A stretch of DNA of 41,136 nt from Caulobacteraceae bacterium (GTDB taxonomy: Bacteria > Pseudomonadota > Alphaproteobacteria > Caulobacterales > Caulobacteraceae): NCBI GenBank assembly GCA_019748055.1, contig JAIEQC010000030.1, positions 1 through 41,136 on the forward strand, given 5' to 3'. The first letter of the stretch is position 1, and every line of letters starts with the position of its first letter. The translations under genes and the position numbers were made by a program. The notes under the pieces are model-generated. The model did not search any database and had not been told where the DNA came from. It saw nothing but the letters and a program-made list of their open reading frames with translations. Positions 1 to 7,791 of this stretch are shown here, piece by piece.

Positions 1-137
1 CCGAACCGACGTCGGAAAAACGGGGCGAGAAAAATCCAACGCGTTGAAAAGGCCCGGAAAGACGGACGGGATCGTCACAACTGCGCGCGGATGGCCGCCG
101 CATCGGCCTTCCCCCGCGAGGGGAGTGAGGACGTCGT

Positions 138-1358
138 CTACCGCCCCCGCGTCAGGGCGCGGTACTCGACCAGGCGTTCCTTGTCGCGGCGGACCTGGTC
201 GGCGACGGCGTTGTCGACGTCCAGAGAGGCGTAGCGGACCCAGCCGTCGACGCCCAGCTTGTCCTGCACCGCCGCCACCGGGGTGCGCCAGCGGAAGTAG
301 GACAGCCAGCTGACTGCGACGCCCAGAACGGCCGCCAGGGCCTGCAACCCGCGGAAGCCCGCCGCGCCGGTCTCGGGCACGGGCTCCAGCGCCAGGACGC
401 CCAGGCCGACGATGAGCACCAGCGGCGTCATGATCCGCTGCGCCCAGCGCATCCAGTAGCGTTCGCGGCGGACGCGCCACAGCTCCATCTGGACGAACTT
501 CTCCAGGTACTCCATGCGCGCGCCGATCCACATGGTCAGGCGGGTCAGGTACAGGGCGCGGCGGCCCCAGCCCTTGCCGTCCATCTGGAACTGGGTTTCG
601 GCCTGGTCGGCCATGGCGCGGGCGGAGGTGAAGAGGTTCTGGAGCTCACGCGTGCGCTGAACGACCTCGCGCGACAGTTCGTAGGAATCGTTTTCCAGCT
701 GGAAGCGGTACTGGATGAACAGGATGGCCTGCAGCAGCCAGAAGACGCCGAACGCCGCGAACATGGCGCCGGCGGCGAGCGCCAGGCCCATGGTCTCGGT
801 CCCCGTCCACTGCGAGAACCAGCCCGGGCCCAGGATGGCGAGCGCCGCAAAGGCCGCCATGGCCCCGGCCTGGCTGAGCCGCTTGACCGTGACGTGGACG
901 ATCAGGGCGCGGAAGACGCGGCGGCCGTAGTCGTGGATGCGGCCCCGGATGTCCTTGTCGACGGGGAAGCGTTCCTCGATCTGGCGGCCGAACAGGACGT
1001 GGAAGCGGTCGGGTTTGGACTCGGTCTCCCAGAAGGGGAAGATGTCCAGCGGCTGGTTGAAATACTCGTCGATGTGCGACGAGACGATCGCCTCCGCCTC
1101 CGGCGTCTGGGCGAAATATTCGCTGTCGGAAATCGGGCGCAGGATGCCGTCGCCGCCGCGCAGGGGCTCGCGCCCGCCGGTCGGCGTGGGCGGCACGGCG
1201 CGGTTGGGCGCGTCCTGGGCGCCGGGCGGCGGCGGATTCTCGGCGGCCTCAAGCCGGCGGTCGTGACCCTGACCGCCGTGGCCGCCGTCGAGCGGCGCTG
1301 AGGTGTGATCGTCGTGCGACATGGCGATCCGGGCGTCCTGAATGCGACCTGACGTCAT
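138..1358 (-). CDS. Uncharacterised integral membrane protein
   Basis: I do not recognise the family. The N-terminal ~90 residues are polar and Gly/Pro/His-rich, probably disordered and cytoplasmic. Two membrane pairs follow: hydrophobic stretches at about residues 163-185 and 190-215, then a long charged, helix-rich middle (about 216-310, with many Arg, Glu and Gln), then two more hydrophobic segments near 310-330 and 335-355, and a charged C-terminal tail. This suggests a four-helix membrane protein with a large cytoplasmic helical domain. The first ATG is used; a second in-frame ATG at 1322 (MSHDDHT) is an equally plausible start, and neither has a strong ribosome site. A perfect dyad lies upstream at 1393-1405. 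No catalytic motif is visible, so no function is assigned. Confidence 0.8.
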   Translation of the reverse strand: MTSGRIQDARIAMSHDDHTSAPLDGGHGGQGHDRRLEAAENPPPPGAQDAPNRAVPPTPTGGREPLRGGDGILRPISDSEYFAQTPEAEAIVSSHIDEYFNQPLDIFPFWETESKPDRFHVLFGRQIEERFPVDKDIRGRIHDYGRRVFRALIVHVTVKRLSQAGAMAAFAALAILGPGWFSQWTGTETMGLALAAGAMFAAFGVFWLLQAILFIQYRFQLENDSYELSREVVQRTRELQNLFTSARAMADQAETQFQMDGKGWGRRALYLTRLTMWIGARMEYLEKFVQMELWRVRRERYWMRWAQRIMTPLVLIVGLGVLALEPVPETGAAGFRGLQALAAVLGVAVSWLSYFRWRTPVAAVQDKLGVDGWVRYASLDVDNAVADQVRRDKERLVEYRALTRGR

Positions 1359-1392
1359 TATGGCGGGTTCGGCCGTCCGCCGGACGACGTTC

Positions 1393-1405
1393 TCCCGTCA
1401 CGGGA
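1393..1405. promoter_or_regulatory. Perfect 6-bp dyad upstream of the 138-1358 gene
   Basis: TCCCGT-C-ACGGGA is a perfect inverted repeat 35 bases upstream of the first ATG of the minus-strand membrane protein gene, and a GTTAAC sits at 1416-1421. It could be an operator. There is no independent support, and short GC-rich palindromes are common in this genome. Confidence 0.25.
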
Positions 1406-1460
1406 AGCCTTCGCCGTTAACCGTCATCCCGGCAAGTGAAGTTTCCGCCAGATTCCGGCG

Positions 1461-1904
1461 TCAGACCAGCGGCCAGCGCGCCATGGCCGCCGCGGCGACG
1501 GCCAGCAGCAGAAGCAGGACGATCTCCAGCCGCACCCAGCGGATCGCGCCGGCCCTTTGCGTCGCGTCGGGCTGAAACGCGGGATCGGCCTTCGCCGCCC
1601 GGACCCATTTCACGAAAGCGATCGTGGGCAGGATGGAGATCACGCCGATCGCCGCGAACAGGCCCGTCTTGGCCCAGAAGGCGGGGTTGTCGCGATAGAA
1701 CTCCCACCCCCGCGCGCCCCAGATCACGCGGGCGGCGCCCACCAGAACCACCAGCACCGCGGTCAGACCATAGCCCCCGTCCAGCCGCGCCAGCCGCCGC
1801 ACGTCGATCCGCTCGCCGCGCAGGATGGCCAGCTCCATGGCCAGCATGACGGCCAGGCCGAACACCAGCGCGTGGTGCAGCGCCGCCAGTCCGAAATCGT
1901 GCAT
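1461..1904 (-). CDS. DUF2214 family membrane protein
   Basis: This is a small (147 aa) inner-membrane protein with four hydrophobic segments, at about residues 8-28, 45-63, 78-98 and 127-145. It opens MHDFGLAALHHALVF, which resembles the DUF2214 family as I remember it, and the middle WGARGWEFY and FWAKTGLFAAIG also fit. The family has no established biochemical role. The gene lies divergent from crcB with only 36 bases between the two start codons, so their promoters must be packed together. The family call is from pattern memory and is moderately secure; membrane topology is clear from composition. Confidence 0.75.
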   Translation of the reverse strand: MHDFGLAALHHALVFGLAVMLAMELAILRGERIDVRRLARLDGGYGLTAVLVVLVGAARVIWGARGWEFYRDNPAFWAKTGLFAAIGVISILPTIAFVKWVRAAKADPAFQPDATQRAGAIRWVRLEIVLLLLLAVAAAAMARWPLV

Positions 1905-1940
1905 GGACCCCCTCCCTTCGCTTCCGACGGGAGACAGTAT

Positions 1941-2336
1941 ATGCGCTCGCCGATGACCCGTCTTCTTCTCGTGGCGGCCGGCGGCGCCCTGGGCTCCGTG
2001 GCGCGGTATGGCGCGGGAGCGCTGGCCCAGCGGCTGGCGCCCGGCGCGGCGTGGCCGTGGGCGACGTTCGGGGTGAACCTGGTCGGGGGCCTGCTGATGG
2101 GGCTGCTGGTCGGCTGGCTGGGCGCGCGGGCGGCGGGCGGCGAGGGCCTGCGCCTGTTCGCGGCGGTCGGGGTGCTGGGCGGCTTCACCACCTTCTCGGC
2201 CTTCTCGCTGGAGACGGCGCTGATGATCGAGCGGCGGGAGCTGGGGATGGCGGCGGCTTATGCGGCGGCGTCGGTGGCGCTGTCGGTGGCGGCGCTGTTC
2301 GTGGGACTGATGATCGCGCGCAGGGCCTTCGCATGA
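1941..2336 (+). CDS. crcB: Fluoride ion channel CrcB (Fluc)
   Basis: The product exports toxic fluoride across the inner membrane as a dual-topology dimer. It is 131 aa, the usual length, with four hydrophobic helices. Family hallmarks are present: GGALGSVARY at residues 14-23, the Asn in FGVNLVGG around residue 46, and the GFTTFSAFSLE phenylalanine box at 81-91. The ATG at 1941 has GGGAG seven bases upstream and is preferred to the in-frame ATG at 1953. The stop overlaps the next gene's start (ATGA), so translation is probably coupled to the pseudouridine synthase. The 36-base upstream gap is too short for a complete fluoride riboswitch, and I see none. Confidence 0.93.
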   Translation: MRSPMTRLLLVAAGGALGSVARYGAGALAQRLAPGAAWPWATFGVNLVGGLLMGLLVGWLGARAAGGEGLRLFAAVGVLGGFTTFSAFSLETALMIERRELGMAAAYAAASVALSVAALFVGLMIARRAFA

Positions 2337-3328
2337 GCCGGGAGGTCAAGACGCTCTACGTGGCGGAGGCCGAGGACGGCATCCGGCTGGATCGCTGGTT
2401 CAAGCGCCGCTGGCCGCACCTGTCGCACATCCAGATCGAGAAACTGGCCCGCAGCGGCCAGATCCGCGTCGACGGCGGCCGCATCAAGCCGCAGGACCGG
2501 CTGACGGCCGGGGCGGCGGTGCGCGTGCCGCCCATTCCCGATCCGGTCGAGAAGACGCCGGGCGACCGGCCGAAACTGACCGACCGCGACGCCGCCTATG
2601 CCCGCTCGCTGGTGCTGTACGAAGACGAGCTGGTCATCGCCCTGAACAAGCCGCACGGGCTGGCCGTGCAGGGCGGCACCAAGACGACCAAGCACGTCGA
2701 CCGCCTGCTGTCGGCCTGGGGCGAGGGGCTGGAGCGACCGCGGCTGGTGCACCGGCTGGACCGCGACACCTCGGGCGTGCTGCTTCTCGGCAAGGGGCCG
2801 GAGGCGGCGAAGCGCCTGGCGGGGGCGTTCGCGCGGCGGCAGGCGAAGAAGACCTATTGGGCGATCGTCATCGGCAATCCGAAGCCGGCCGCCGGCCAGA
2901 TCGACATGGCGCTGAAGAAGTCGGGCATCAACGACTTCGAGATGATGCGCCCGGCCGATCCGAAGGAGCACGGCGCCGAGCCGGCGGAGACCGCCTACGC
3001 CACGATCAGCAGGGCGGCGCACCGCGCGGCGTGGATGGCGCTGAGGCCGTTCACGGGGCGCACGCACCAGCTGCGGGCGCACATGAGCGCCATCGGCCAC
3101 CCCATCCTGGGCGACCCCAAATACGGCACGCCGGAATCCACCGAGCTGTCGGGGCCGCTGAAGCTGCAGCTGCATGCACGCCGGATCGAGCTGGACCACC
3201 CCGGCGGCGGGAAGCTGATCGTGGAGGCGCCGTTGAGCCCCGAGATGAAGGCCGGCTTCGCCCACTTCGGCTTCTCCGAGGACGAGGCGGACGAGGATCC
3301 GTTCCACGGCGTGAAGAGGATGCGGTGA
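2333..3328 (+). CDS. rluC: RluC-type 23S rRNA pseudouridine synthase
   Basis: The product is predicted to isomerise uridines in 23S rRNA to pseudouridine. It is 331 aa. An S4 RNA-binding domain covers about residues 10-65 (DGIRLDRWFKRRWP, then LARSGQIRVDGGRI). The RluA-type catalytic core follows with [12 protein letters not shown] and HRLDRDTSG (about 140-148), where Asp143 is the catalytic residue, and GRTHQLRAHM further on. The start overlaps the crcB stop by four bases and its own stop overlaps the GTG of the HAD phosphatase gene, forming a tightly coupled operon. An S4 domain plus this length fits RluC or RluD; the exact target uridines cannot be read from sequence. A second, S4-less paralogue lies at 20994-21740. 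Confidence 0.9.
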   Translation: MSREVKTLYVAEAEDGIRLDRWFKRRWPHLSHIQIEKLARSGQIRVDGGRIKPQDRLTAGAAVRVPPIPDPVEKTPGDRPKLTDRDAAYARSLVLYEDELVIALNKPHGLAVQGGTKTTKHVDRLLSAWGEGLERPRLVHRLDRDTSGVLLLGKGPEAAKRLAGAFARRQAKKTYWAIVIGNPKPAAGQIDMALKKSGINDFEMMRPADPKEHGAEPAETAYATISRAAHRAAWMALRPFTGRTHQLRAHMSAIGHPILGDPKYGTPESTELSGPLKLQLHARRIELDHPGGGKLIVEAPLSPEMKAGFAHFGFSEDEADEDPFHGVKRMR

Positions 3329-4005
3329 GGCCTCTCGCCGTGTTCGACGTGGACGGGACGCTGGTGGACAGCCGGGCGTCGATCCATGCGGCGTGCGGAG
3401 CGGCCGCGCGGCGGCTGGGCCTGCCCGAGCCGTCGTACGACCGGGTGCGCCAGATCGTGGGGCTGGAGCTGACGAAGGCGCTGCACGTTCTGGAGCCGCA
3501 GCTGACGCAGGCGGAGCTGGCGGAGTACGTCGCCGGGTTCCGCCAATGGTTCCTGGACCACTACGAGGCCGGGCACGAGGAGCCGCTGTTCGCCGGCGCG
3601 GTCGATCATCTCCGAAGGCTGAAGCGCGACGGCTGGCGACTGGCCATCGCCACCGGCCAGAACCGGCGCGGCGTGGCCCGCAATCTGGCGCGCGACGGCT
3701 GGGCCGACCTGTTCCTGTCGGCCCACTGCGCCGAGGACGGGCCCGGCAAGCCCGACCCCGCCATGCTTATCGCCGCCATGCGCGCGTGCGACGCCTGTCC
3801 GGCCACGACCGTCATGATCGGCGACACCGCGCATGACCATGCCATGGCGGCGAATGCGGGCGTGCCGGCCTTCGGCGTCACCTGGGGTTTTCATACCGCG
3901 GAAGAGCAGCTGGCCGCCGGGGCGGTGGTGGTGGCCGAGGACTTCCCGCAACTGGACGAGGTGCTGGACGCCTTCGCCGCACGGCGTCTGGCGGCCGTCG
4001 CCTGA
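3325..4005 (+). CDS. HAD-family hydrolase, phosphoglycolate-phosphatase-like
   Basis: A soluble HAD phosphatase of 226 aa. Motif I is FDVDGTLVDS (residues 7-16), with Asp8 the expected nucleophile and Asp10 the acid/base. An alpha-helical cap follows, then motif II around AIATGQN, the lysine of GKPDP (motif III), and motif IV in MIGDTAHD. The layout resembles the Gph/PpaX group of phosphomonoesterases, but the substrate cannot be predicted. The start is a GTG overlapping the pseudouridine synthase stop (GTGA). In other Alphaproteobacteria a HAD gene often stands between rluC-like and ATP12 genes, which supports the operon reading. The next gene follows after seven bases. Confidence 0.88.
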   Translation: MRPLAVFDVDGTLVDSRASIHAACGAAARRLGLPEPSYDRVRQIVGLELTKALHVLEPQLTQAELAEYVAGFRQWFLDHYEAGHEEPLFAGAVDHLRRLKRDGWRLAIATGQNRRGVARNLARDGWADLFLSAHCAEDGPGKPDPAMLIAAMRACDACPATTVMIGDTAHDHAMAANAGVPAFGVTWGFHTAEEQLAAGAVVVAEDFPQLDEVLDAFAARRLAAVA

Positions 4006-4012
4006 CGCGCCT

Positions 4013-4786
4013 ATGTCGCCGCCCATGCACATTCCCTCGCTCGACCCCAACGTCGCCGCCCGCAAGGGATTCCGGGAGTCCGAAGAGCGTCTGAAGCGGT
4101 TCTGGAAGGACGTCGACGTCGCGTCTGTCGATGCCGGCTGTGCGGTGCGGCTGGACGGGCGGACGCCGAAGACCCCGGCGCACGCGCCGCTGATCCTGCC
4201 GACCGAGGCGGCGGCCCGGCTTGTCGCCGACGAATGGGCCGCTCAGGGGGAGTTTCTGGAGCCCGCGACAATGCCGGCGACGCGGCTGGCCTCCACAGCC
4301 ATCGACCGGGTGTCGCAGGCGCGCGACGCGGTGGCGGACGAGATCGCCGCCTACGCCGGATCGGACCTTCTTTGCTATCTGGCCGAGGACCCGTCGTCGC
4401 TGGTCGAGCGGCAGGCGCGCGAATGGGGGCCGTGGCGGGCCTGGGCCGCGGCCGAGCTGGGCGTGCATCTGGAGCCCGCCGAGGGGATCGTGCACCGGCC
4501 GCAGGATCCGGCGGCGGTCGCCCGCGTGCGGGAGCTGGCGCTGCGGCTGGACGACTTCGCCCTGACCGGGCTGGCCACGGCCGTCCCGCTGCTGGGCAGC
4601 GCGGTCTTGGGATTCGCCCTGCAGCGCGCCGCCGACGGGGCCGACGCGCTGTTCGACGCCTCGCGGCTGGACGAGGCCTTCCAGGAAGAGCGCTGGGGCG
4701 TCGACGCCGAGAACGCGGAGCGCACCTCCTCCCGCCGGGAGGAGGCGCGCCTGCTGGAGAGCTGGTTCGCGGCCCTCAGTCGATGA
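4013..4786 (+). CDS. ATP12-family F1-ATPase assembly chaperone
   Basis: A 257-aa homologue of mitochondrial Atp12, which binds the F1 alpha subunit during assembly of ATP synthase. Visible family features are RFWKDVDV near the N-terminus, VRLDGRTPKTPAHAPL (about residues 44-59), DEWAAQGEFL, MPATRLASTAIDRV, and YAGSDLLCYLAEDP followed by QAREWGPWRAW. The function is taken from the family. It is the last gene of the crcB, rluC, HAD run. The ATG at 4013 is chosen; another in-frame ATG at 4025 is possible, and neither has a clear ribosome site. The 3' end overlaps the convergent hydrolase gene by 11 bases. Confidence 0.88.
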   Translation: MSPPMHIPSLDPNVAARKGFRESEERLKRFWKDVDVASVDAGCAVRLDGRTPKTPAHAPLILPTEAAARLVADEWAAQGEFLEPATMPATRLASTAIDRVSQARDAVADEIAAYAGSDLLCYLAEDPSSLVERQAREWGPWRAWAAAELGVHLEPAEGIVHRPQDPAAVARVRELALRLDDFALTGLATAVPLLGSAVLGFALQRAADGADALFDASRLDEAFQEERWGVDAENAERTSSRREEARLLESWFAALSR

Positions 4787-5708
4787 AGGCGTTGACCCGG
4801 GCGGCGAAGACGTCGGGCTGGTCCAGCATGATGAAGTGGGCCGCCTCGTCAACGCGGGTGAAGGTCGCGCCGGTCAGGCCGGTGTAGGCCCCGCGATAGA
4901 TCTGGTCGGTCAGCTCCGGCGTCATGCCGGGCCAGGCGAAGGCGACGTAGACCACCTCGGTCGGGGCGGTGACGTTCTTCAGTTCGGGGCGGAGGTCGGT
5001 CACGATCAGCTCGTGCATGGCGTTCCCTGAGACCTTGGGATCCGAGGTGGCGCTATGGCGCAGAGGGCCCTCGCGCAGGGACTCGGTGCGGACCATGCTC
5101 GCGATGCTGCCGCCCGACTGGGCGGCGAAGGCTTCCTGGGTCGAGTTGGCCATGCCGTCGCGGATCATGTTCGCCATCGGCATGAGGCTTTCCGGCGTGG
5201 CGTTCGGATCGCCGAAGGCCTGTCCCATGAAGGGGATCTGGTCGACGACCATCAGCTTGCCGACCAGATCGGGGTGCCGGGCCGCCAGCATCAGGGCGAT
5301 CGTTCCGCCCATGGAATGGCCGATGACGACGGGATTCTCGATGCCCTGTTCGCGGATGTAGCGCGCCAGATCCTCGGCCACCGGAGCGGAGACGAGGCCC
5401 GTCGCATTGTCCATCGCAGGGGCCCCGGCGAAGCCCTGGACGTGGACCAGATGCAGGCGGTGGGGCCCGTCCAGCCGGTCGATGAGGGACTGCCAGATCT
5501 CGGGCGAGGAGGTGAGGCCGGGGATCAGGATGACGTGAGGTCCTTCCGTGCCCTCGACGCGCACGTGGAAGCGGCCGGACTGGAAATCGGCGTGACGGTG
5601 GCCGTGGTGGGCCCCCGCCTCGGCGCCGGCGGGGTGACGGGCGTGCTCCTGAGCGGCGGCGGCGGTGGGAAGGGCGATCAGGGCGGCGGACAGAAGCAGG
5701 GCGCGCAT
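4776..5708 (-). CDS. Secreted alpha/beta-fold hydrolase
   Basis: A 310-aa exported hydrolase. The signal peptide is MRALLLSAALIALPTAAAAQ, with cleavage likely after AAA near residue 19. A histidine-rich segment (residues 22-39) comes next, then the alpha/beta hydrolase core: oxyanion-region LIPGLTSSPEIW (61-72), nucleophile elbow GHSMGG with Ser132, and the late His in DEAAHFIMLDQP. It is probably an esterase or lipase of the periplasm or outer face; the substrate is unknown. The start at 5708 has GGAG upstream and yields a clean signal peptide; an upstream ATG at 5720 would add four residues. It is divergent from the Rieske oxygenase gene and shares a symmetric operator-like promoter. Confidence 0.88.
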   Translation of the reverse strand: MRALLLSAALIALPTAAAAQEHARHPAGAEAGAHHGHRHADFQSGRFHVRVEGTEGPHVILIPGLTSSPEIWQSLIDRLDGPHRLHLVHVQGFAGAPAMDNATGLVSAPVAEDLARYIREQGIENPVVIGHSMGGTIALMLAARHPDLVGKLMVVDQIPFMGQAFGDPNATPESLMPMANMIRDGMANSTQEAFAAQSGGSIASMVRTESLREGPLRHSATSDPKVSGNAMHELIVTDLRPELKNVTAPTEVVYVAFAWPGMTPELTDQIYRGAYTGLTGATFTRVDEAAHFIMLDQPDVFAARVNAFID

Positions 5709-5747
5709 GGCGGTCTCCATGAGGTGTGAAGCCTTCCTAGGCCATGA

Positions 5748-5769
5748 ACTTTGTGTTGTAAAGTACTTT
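5748..5769. promoter_or_regulatory. Operator-like dyad in the divergent hydrolase/Rieske promoter
   Basis: The region reads ACTTT (5748-5752), a 7-base spacer, AAAGT (5760-5764), then directly ACTTT (5765-5769), making two overlapping inverted repeats. It is AT-rich in a very GC-rich genome and lies midway between the two divergent start codons, where it would overlap promoter elements for both genes (for example TTGTGT at 5751 on the plus strand and TTTACA on the minus strand). This is the architecture of a dimeric repressor or activator site. The regulator is not known; the TetR gene at 6913-7575 is the nearest candidate. Confidence 0.45.
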
Positions 5770-5816
5770 TTGTCTAGCGCTGGCAGGGAGCGGCGTTCGG
5801 AGGTTAGAACCGCGCC

Positions 5817-6905
5817 ATGACCGCTGCGATCACGACCGAGATCACCAAGTTCGGCAAGGGCTTCCTGCGCGACGCCTGGTACTTCGTGGACCTGTCGCGC
5901 GAGATCCGTCCCGGCACGCAGGCGCGGCGCATGATCCTGGGCGAGCCCGTTCTGGTCGGTCGGACGCGGGCCGGTCAGATCTTCGCCATGCGCGACGTCT
6001 GCCCCCACCGCGCCGCGCCGCTGTCGGCCGGGCGGATCGTCGATCGCGGCGAGGACGGCGGGGAGACGGTGGAGTGCCCCTATCACGGCTGGCGCTTCCG
6101 CCTGGACGGCGTCTGCGCGGCCATTCCGTCGCTGGTCGACGGCGACGCGACCGATCCGGCGCGCATCCGCGTGCGGTCCTATCCGGTGCGCGAGAGCCAG
6201 GGGATCGTCTTCGTCTGGATGTCGTCCGATCCGCGCGGCGCCGGCGAGCCCGACCATGAGCCGCCCGTCTTCCCCGGCGCGGACGGCGAGGCGAAGCTGG
6301 TCGAGGCCATGACCTTCGACAGCCACGTCGACCACGCCGTGGTCGGCCTGATGGACCCCGCCCATGGCCCGTACGTGCATCAGCAGTGGTGGTGGCGCTC
6401 CGAGCATTCGATGCACGAGAAGAAGAAGGCCTTCGCCCCCGTCGAGCACGGCTGGGCGATGGTGCGCCATGCGCCGTCGTCGAACAGCCGAGCGTACAAG
6501 ATTCTGGGCGGCGCGCCGGCGACCGAGATCACCTTCCGCCTGCCGGGATATCGCTGGGAGCACATCCAGGTCGGCGAGAAGCAGGTGCTGGCACTGACCT
6601 GCCTGACGCCGCTGGACGACGACCATACGCGCATCACCCAGATCTTCTGGTCCGACCACTGGGTCTTCGGCATCGCCAAGCCCTTCCTGCGCATGGGCGT
6701 GCGCGCCTTCCTGAAGCAGGACGGCGGCATGGTGAACCTGCAGAACATGGGGCTGGCCCACGACCCGACCCTGATCTGGATCGACGACGCCGACCGTCAG
6801 GCCAAGTGGTACCAGCAGCTGAAGCGCGAATGGCAGAAAAGCCGCGCCGAGGGCCGCGGCTTCTCCAATCCGATCGAACCGACGACGCTGCGCTGGCGCA
6901 GCTGA
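5817..6905 (+). CDS. Rieske non-heme iron oxygenase, alpha-subunit type
   Basis: A 362-aa soluble oxygenase. The N-terminal Rieske domain has the 2Fe-2S ligands in CPHR (Cys62, His64) and CPYHGW (Cys87, His90). The C-terminal catalytic domain carries the mononuclear iron motif DPAHGPYVH (residues 180-188), giving Asp180, His183 and His188 in the usual D-x2-H-x4-H spacing. This is the layout of single-component-type hydroxylases and demethylases such as vanillate O-demethylase oxygenase. The true substrate is unknown: no reductase or catabolic genes are adjacent, so electrons must come from elsewhere. A good GGAGG lies about 16 bases before the ATG. The convergent TetR gene begins seven bases past the stop. 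Confidence 0.9.
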   Translation: MTAAITTEITKFGKGFLRDAWYFVDLSREIRPGTQARRMILGEPVLVGRTRAGQIFAMRDVCPHRAAPLSAGRIVDRGEDGGETVECPYHGWRFRLDGVCAAIPSLVDGDATDPARIRVRSYPVRESQGIVFVWMSSDPRGAGEPDHEPPVFPGADGEAKLVEAMTFDSHVDHAVVGLMDPAHGPYVHQQWWWRSEHSMHEKKKAFAPVEHGWAMVRHAPSSNSRAYKILGGAPATEITFRLPGYRWEHIQVGEKQVLALTCLTPLDDDHTRITQIFWSDHWVFGIAKPFLRMGVRAFLKQDGGMVNLQNMGLAHDPTLIWIDDADRQAKWYQQLKREWQKSRAEGRGFSNPIEPTTLRWRS

Positions 6906-6912
6906 GCACGGA

Positions 6913-7575
6913 TCAGGCCGCGCTGAGCTGAGCCTGCTGCTGGCGGGCGCCGGCGAAGATCAGGTCGATCTGGCGTTCCAGCGCAGTCGACAGAGCCTTC
7001 AGGTCCTGGCCGTCGTAGGCGGCGCGGCGGAAGCCGGAGACGAAGGCGGTCCAGATCATGCCGCCGATCAGGTCCAGGTCGGCGTCGCGGGCGATCTCGC
7101 CCCGCGCGGCGGCGCCGGACAGCAGCTCGGTCATCAGACCGTTCAGCGGGCGCATGGCCTCGCGGGCCCGGCGCTCGGCGTCGGCCGGGTGAAACCAGCC
7201 GCGCGCGACGACCGCCTGCACCAGAGGCAACTGGTCCAGCGTGGCGCGATAGCCGGCCGTGAGGGCGGCGGTCAGCCGGCGACGGGCCGGTCCGTCGGTC
7301 TGGGCGGCAGCCTTCATCTCTCCGGCGACGCGGGCCAGGTCTTCGGCCAGAACGGCCTCGAACAGTTCGGCCTTGTCCTGGAAGTTGGCGAACACCGCGC
7401 CTGTCGACATGCCGGCGCCCTTGGCGATGTCGCGGATGGTGGCGGGATCGTAGCCGCGCTGGGCGAACAGGTCGCGGGCCGAGGCCATCACCTTGCCGCG
7501 GGTGCGGACCTTGGCGGCCTGACGGCGGTTCATCGCGGCGCCGGAATCGGCGGAGGGGGAGGAAGCGTCACGCAT
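6913..7575 (-). CDS. TetR/AcrR-family transcriptional regulator
   Basis: A 220-aa regulator with an N-terminal helix-turn-helix. The tract ARDLFAQRGYDPATIRDIAK followed by AGMSTGAVFANFQDKAELFEAVL is the classic TetR DNA-binding fold. The C-terminal ligand/dimer domain is divergent, ending in a Gln/Ala tail. The start is uncertain: ATG 7575 is used, ATG 7533 (MNRRQAAKVRTRG) is the tighter match to the domain, and the frame is open to 7680. It sits convergent to the Rieske oxygenase gene and downstream of the antiporter, so it could control the oxygenase/hydrolase promoter, itself, or something unlinked. The inducer is unknown. Confidence 0.88.
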   Translation of the reverse strand: MRDASSPSADSGAAMNRRQAAKVRTRGKVMASARDLFAQRGYDPATIRDIAKGAGMSTGAVFANFQDKAELFEAVLAEDLARVAGEMKAAAQTDGPARRRLTAALTAGYRATLDQLPLVQAVVARGWFHPADAERRAREAMRPLNGLMTELLSGAAARGEIARDADLDLIGGMIWTAFVSGFRRAAYDGQDLKALSTALERQIDLIFAGARQQQAQLSAA

Positions 7576-7762
7576 GGAAGGGAGGGCTACTCGGAACTGT
7601 GTGAAGCGGAACCTGACGAACGTGGTTTCCGCCGACGAAAACCGGCGCGGGCCGGATGTTGCGAGGGTCGCTCTCATCACGGAACGATGACCAAAATGCG
7701 CCCGCGAGGCGACTTCGCTGTAATACTGTCACACAGGTTGTGGCGTGCCCACCGGGCATGGA

Positions 7763-7791
7763 ACCGCAGGCTGAACGGCTCAGCTTGCGGT
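7763..7791 (-). terminator. Stem-loop overlapping the antiporter stop codon
   Basis: ACCGCA-G-GCTGA, loop ACGGC, TCAGC-T-TGCGGT forms a 12-bp stem with one G/T position, and the antiporter stop codon lies inside the 3' arm. There is no clear T-run after it on the minus strand, so it may be a 3'-end stabilising hairpin or a weak terminator. Confidence 0.35.

Noticed and set aside
1905..1940. Fluoride riboswitch upstream of crcB
   Set aside because: Only 36 bases separate the divergent starts, too little for the pseudoknotted aptamer, and no matching motif is seen.
1557..1940. In-frame extension of crcB upstream of 1941
   Set aside because: The extended sequence is antisense to the DUF2214 gene and polar, unlike any CrcB; the ATG at 1941 has its own ribosome site.
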